Assembly (NCBI GenBank): GCA_016781705.1
Contig: JADDPV010000191.1
Span: 1 to 5,879, forward strand
DNA: 5,879 bases
Direction: 5' to 3'
Source of the DNA: Rubrobacter sp.
GTDB lineage: Bacteria; Actinomycetota; Rubrobacteria; Rubrobacterales; Rubrobacteraceae
Position numbers and translations under genes: made by a program. Shown here piece by piece: positions 5,495 through 5,879 of the stretch. Every line of letters starts with the position of its first letter. Within the stretch, counting starts at the first letter, position 1. The notes below the pieces were generated by a model that was not told the DNA's origin, did not search any database, and saw only the letters and a list, made by a program, of their open reading frames with translations.

Positions 5495-5504
5495 AAGAAG
5501 AAAT

Positions 5505-5616
<112 letters not shown>

Positions 5617-5658
5617 TTTCAAAAAGCGGCGCTTCTATTCGGTTGTGAAGCCCAAAGA

Positions 5659-5679
5659 AAAGGGCAACGTCTGCCCTTT
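5659..5679. other. Hairpin in the 23S-5S spacer
   Basis: A perfect 8-bp stem, AAAGGGCA (5659-5666) with TGCCCTTT (5672-5679), encloses a 5-nt loop. It lies in the transcribed 23S-5S spacer (5617-5706), where such stems act in rRNA processing. No gene is present in this spacer. The role is inferred from position. Confidence 0.5.
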
Positions 5680-5706
5680 GAAAACTGCATAGCAGCGAAA
5701 TTCAAA

Positions 5707-5879
<173 letters not shown>

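Overview
The window looks like a GC-rich chromosomal segment of a high-GC Gram-positive bacterium. The codon use, a tRNA-His gene without encoded CCA, GC-rich rRNA sequence and the style of the transposases suggest a Rubrobacter-like actinobacterium. This placement is inference from general appearance, because no search was possible. The window is mostly accessory DNA between two stable landmarks: a tRNA-His gene (2016-2089, minus) and the 3' end of an rRNA operon (23S end and 5S, 5505-5879, minus).

Left part (1-2015): this looks like one end of an integrated mobile element. Two small minus-strand genes of unknown function (1-198, cut by the window edge, and 200-604) are nearly contiguous and form a probable operon. 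An AT-rich divergent intergenic region (605-786) separates them from an intact 384-residue tyrosine recombinase (787-1941, plus). The recombinase gene is followed by two tandem 11-bp repeats, a strong hairpin, and then the 3' end of tRNA-His. An integrase next to a tRNA 3' end is the classic layout of a tRNA-integrated phage, ICE or genomic island. The element would extend leftward out of the window.

Middle and right part (2201-5294): this is a pile of decayed insertion sequences. An IS3-type OrfA fragment (plus) runs into an IS30-family element (2453-3720) with 26-bp inverted repeats and a multiply frameshifted transposase. On the other side of the IS30 element a second, different IS3-type OrfA (minus) is cut at the same codon. 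Then come a C-terminal piece of an unassigned transposase (plus), a C-terminal piece of an IS3 OrfB (plus, with stops), and a frameshifted IS982/IS5-like DDE transposase (minus). None of these transposases appears able to make a full protein.

Right edge (5294-5879): a short fragment resembling the N-terminus of a glycoside hydrolase family 2 protein begins 10 nt after the 5S rRNA. It is joined in frame to the truncated transposase. Next come the 5S gene, a spacer with a perfect 8-bp hairpin, and the 3' end of 23S rRNA.

No gene-free stretch exceeds 300 bases. I see no convincing new system. The most notable points are the symmetric IS30 insertion between two convergent OrfA remnants, the integrase/tRNA-His junction with possible arm-site repeats, and the two uncharacterised element-borne genes at the left edge.
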